Source: JADJPL01 sp964607915 (GTDB lineage Bacteria > Bacteroidota > Bacteroidia > Chitinophagales > Saprospiraceae). Taken from it: 7,646 nt of DNA. Positions within the stretch are counted from its first letter, which is position 1. Each line of letters starts with the position of its first letter. Positions 6,015 through 7,646 of this stretch are shown here, piece by piece. The notes beneath the pieces were generated by a model, which was not told the origin of the DNA, searched no databases, and worked only from the letters and a program-made list of their open reading frames with translations. The position numbers were made by a program, and so were the translations under genes. Location of the stretch: contig CAZSMU010000162.1 of the NCBI GenBank assembly GCA_964607915.1, forward strand, positions 1-7,646, written 5' to 3'.

Positions 6015-7061
6015 TCAGCAAGAAGGGTCTGGTATGCGTTTATGGACGGCCTCGATAGCCTGGAGCACTTCATCGGACAGGTCGAGTTCAATGCTGGCTA
6101 TGTTTTCCTTGAGTTGTTCCAGCGTAGTGGCCCCGATGATGTTGCTGGTCAGAAAAGGGCGGGTATTCACGTACGCCAGGGCCATCTGGGCCGGGCTGAG
6201 GCCGTATTCCCGGGCGATGCGCACATACTCGCGGGCTGCTTCGCGGGTGGGGGCAGCGTTGTAGCGCGTGTATTGTGTGAAAAGCGTGAGGCGGGCGCGG
6301 GAGAGGTCTGCATGGCTGTTTTCCTCGTATTTTCCGCTGAGGACAGCAAAGGCGAGAGGGGAATAAGCCAGCAGGCCCACGTCTTCGCGGATGGAAATTT
6401 CGGCGAGGCCCACTTCGAAGAGGCGGTTCAGGAGATTGTACGGGTTCTGGATACTGACCGGACGGGGCAGACCCTGCGTTTCAGCGAGGTGCAGTACGCG
6501 CATGAGGCCCCAGGGCGCTTCGTTCGACACGCCCCAATGGCGTATTTTGCCTTCCCGCATGAAGGAGGCGAGTGTTTGGACGACTTCGAGGAAATTGTCT
6601 TGCCAGGGATCGTTGGGGTCGTACTCGAAGCCGCGTTTGCCGAACATATTCATGTTGCGTTCTGGCCAGTGGAGCTGATACAGGTCTATGTAGTCGGTTT
6701 GCAGGCGCTGCAGGCTGCCTTCCAATGCCTTCCGCAACTGGGCGGAGGAAAAGTCGAGCGGGTCGCGCAGGTAGCGGAAACTGGGACCGGGGCCGGTCGC
6801 TTTGGAGGCCAGCACAATTTTATCCCTATTTTTGCGGGCGGCGAACCAGTTTCCGATGATTCGTTCCGTGTCGCCCTGGGTTTGAGGGCGGCTTGGCACC
6901 GGGTACATTTCTGCCGCGTCGAAAAACTGCACCCCCTGTTCCAGGGCGTAATCCATTTGCGCGTGGCCTTCCGCTTCGGTATTTTGCTCGCCGAAGGTCA
7001 TGGTCCCCAGGCAGATTTTGCTCACCGTTACATCTGTTCTTCCTAATTGCGTGTATTTCAT
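6015..7061 (-). CDS. Aldo/keto reductase, Tas-like
   Basis: A 348-residue cytoplasmic NADPH-dependent aldo/keto reductase of the Tas subgroup; E. coli Tas has nearly the same length. The catalytic tetrad is complete: Asp48 and Tyr53 (FFDAAEMYP), Lys87 (VLASKATG) and His131 (YQLHWPER). Cofactor-binding segments include SIQNPYN (203-209), AYSPLA (232-237) and IIGATTLEQLKENI (308-321). The frame is open upstream to 7286, but that extension shows no conserved sequence and would run across the candidate promoter. The ATG at 7061 gives the family's usual MKYTQLGRTDVTVS start. It is the first gene of a likely operon with the hypothetical protein and the glycosyltransferase. The physiological substrate cannot be inferred, and the neighbours do not define a pathway. 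Confidence 0.93.
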   Translation of the reverse strand: MKYTQLGRTDVTVSKICLGTMTFGEQNTEAEGHAQMDYALEQGVQFFDAAEMYPVPSRPQTQGDTERIIGNWFAARKNRDKIVLASKATGPGPSFRYLRDPLDFSSAQLRKALEGSLQRLQTDYIDLYQLHWPERNMNMFGKRGFEYDPNDPWQDNFLEVVQTLASFMREGKIRHWGVSNEAPWGLMRVLHLAETQGLPRPVSIQNPYNLLNRLFEVGLAEISIREDVGLLAYSPLAFAVLSGKYEENSHADLSRARLTLFTQYTRYNAAPTREAAREYVRIAREYGLSPAQMALAYVNTRPFLTSNIIGATTLEQLKENIASIELDLSDEVLQAIEAVHKRIPDPSC

Positions 7062-7142
7062 CCAGGTAATATGGTTTTCGAGTAATGTAAAAATCGGGGT
7101 CGAAGCCTTTCCCGGGTCTCTCCTTTGTCCGAACCGACCCCT

Positions 7143-7184
7143 CGCAACCAGTCTAAAGTTTTCTGAACGCGTTTCAAGGTTGCG
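7143..7184 (-). promoter_or_regulatory. Leader stem-loop of the aldo/keto reductase transcript
   Basis: CGCAACC (7143-7149) and GGTTGCG (7178-7184) are perfect 7-bp inverted arms around a 28-base loop that contains the palindrome AACGCGTT. It begins just downstream of the candidate -7 box, so it would form at or very near the transcript's 5' end. That position is often stabilising for mRNA; a role in regulator binding is also possible. Confidence 0.3.
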
Positions 7185-7185
7185 G

Positions 7186-7193
7186 CAAATATA
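7186..7193 (-). promoter_or_regulatory. Candidate Bacteroidota -7 box for the three-gene cluster
   Basis: Read on the minus strand this is TATATTTG, an exact match to the Bacteroidota sigma-ABfr -7 consensus TAnnTTTG. It lies about 125 bases before the reductase ATG, in the gap after the upstream ATPase gene. I do not see a convincing -33 TTTG at the usual 17-23 base spacing; the nearest TTG triplets are 8 and 26 bases away, so the call rests on the -7 box and position. Confidence 0.4.
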
Positions 7194-7257
7194 CCCAAAT
7201 TCAAGAAAACGGGGGCGGACAAGCTGCTTCCCACATGCGGATAATTCCCCGATAAAA

Positions 7258-7646
7258 TCAAGCCTCTTCCATTGCCGGCAATACATTCCCCAGGAAATAC
7301 TCCAGTGGACATATCTGCAGGCCGTCTGCCCGTTGCAGATATTCCCCGCCAGGGGTGATGACGTATCGGTAATCGGGGCGCAAATCCTCCAACGCCGTAT
7401 AAAAACCCCTGGAAATAGTGGGTGAGACAGAGAATTTGATTTCGATATACACCTTCCTGCCCTTCGGCGTGATCATCAGCAGATCCACTTCTGCACCGTT
7501 CTGGGTGCGGTAGAAAAAGAATTCGCAGAACTCCGGGGCTTCCCGGATGATTTGCTCTATCACATACCCCTCCCAGGAAGCGCCCACTACTGGATGGCCG
7601 TACAAGCTCTCCATGCTATATGACCGAAAAAAGGCACAGTGTGGGC
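7258..7646 (-). CDS. ATP-binding protein, DUF4143 C-terminal part (partial)
   Basis: The C-terminal 128 residues of a larger protein whose 5' end lies beyond the right edge. The frame stays open to base 7644, so the Met at 7614 is internal rather than a start. LYGHPVVGASWEGYVIEQI, then FFYRTQNGAEVDLL, then VYIEIKFS, is the standard ending of AAA-type ATPases with a C-terminal DUF4143 domain, which are usually about 380-400 residues. The DUF4143 part keeps the acidic and lysine residues of a PD-(D/E)XK-like pattern: Glu and Asp in AEVD (near 7483-7491) and Glu-Ile-Lys (near 7435-7443). Most such proteins are uncharacterised. It ends about 200 bases before the aldo/keto reductase start and is probably a separate unit. 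Confidence 0.85.
   Translation of the reverse strand, partial: PHCAFFRSYSMESLYGHPVVGASWEGYVIEQIIREAPEFCEFFFYRTQNGAEVDLLMITPKGRKVYIEIKFSVSPTISRGFYTALEDLRPDYRYVITPGGEYLQRADGLQICPLEYFLGNVLPAMEEA

Noticed and set aside
6007..6021. A TTG start for the 226-residue unknown protein
   Set aside because: It would overlap the reductase stop, while an ATG lies five codons downstream, 8 bases after that stop, giving MRLKDLQ as a natural start.
7062..7286. A 75-codon N-terminal extension of the aldo/keto reductase
   Set aside because: The family starts at MKYTQLGRTD. The extension has no conservation pattern and would run through the candidate promoter and into the preceding gene.
7258..7614. A complete 118-residue protein starting at the Met at 7614
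   Set aside because: The frame remains open to the window edge, and the upstream residues align with the usual DUF4143 ATPase sequence, so this is a truncated view of a longer gene.
1..7646. CRISPR arrays, tRNA or rRNA genes, transposases and attachment sites
   Set aside because: No regularly spaced direct repeats, cloverleaf sequence, transposase motifs or paired attachment-like repeats were found on either strand.

Overview
The window looks like chromosomal DNA from a Bacteroidota species, most likely a gliding-type or environmental lineage such as the Saprospiria (the class is a guess). The evidence is a PorP/SprF family outer-membrane protein next to a PorE-like TPR/propeller/OmpA protein, both hallmarks of type IX secretion. 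There is also a Bacteroidota-type -7 promoter motif (TAnnTTTG), and no Shine-Dalgarno sequence at any start. Every gene I can support is on the minus strand, and the DNA is moderately GC-rich.

Reading in the direction of transcription (right to left), the window opens with the last 128 residues of an AAA-type ATPase with a DUF4143 C-terminal domain (7258-7646), cut by the window edge. After about 200 bases holding a candidate promoter and a leader stem-loop comes a three-gene cluster. It encodes a Tas-like aldo/keto reductase (6015-7061), an uncharacterised 226-residue protein (5326-6006) and a family 9 glycosyltransferase (4284-5351). The junctions are 8 bases and a 26-base overlap, so the three are probably co-transcribed.

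A 255-base intergenic stretch follows (4029-4283). It contains a short perfect hairpin after the glycosyltransferase and a strong stem just upstream of the next gene. Next is a two-gene unit: a PorP/SprF family protein (2988-4028), 51 bases, then an 854-residue PorE-like protein (372-2936). This second protein has the PorE order of signal peptide, TPR, beta-propeller, regulatory beta-sandwich and OmpA peptidoglycan-binding domain, but adds a C-terminal DUF1573 domain, the most unusual protein feature here. The pair would form an outer-membrane beta-barrel and its periplasmic peptidoglycan anchor.

The left end (1-371) has no convincing gene. It holds a terminator-like hairpin for the porE-like gene and then a block rich in inverted repeats (nested arms at 112-227, further hairpins at 238-291). 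This resembles a dispersed non-coding intergenic repeat, though copy number cannot be judged from one window. I found no CRISPR array, tRNA, rRNA, insertion sequence or defence island that I can support.
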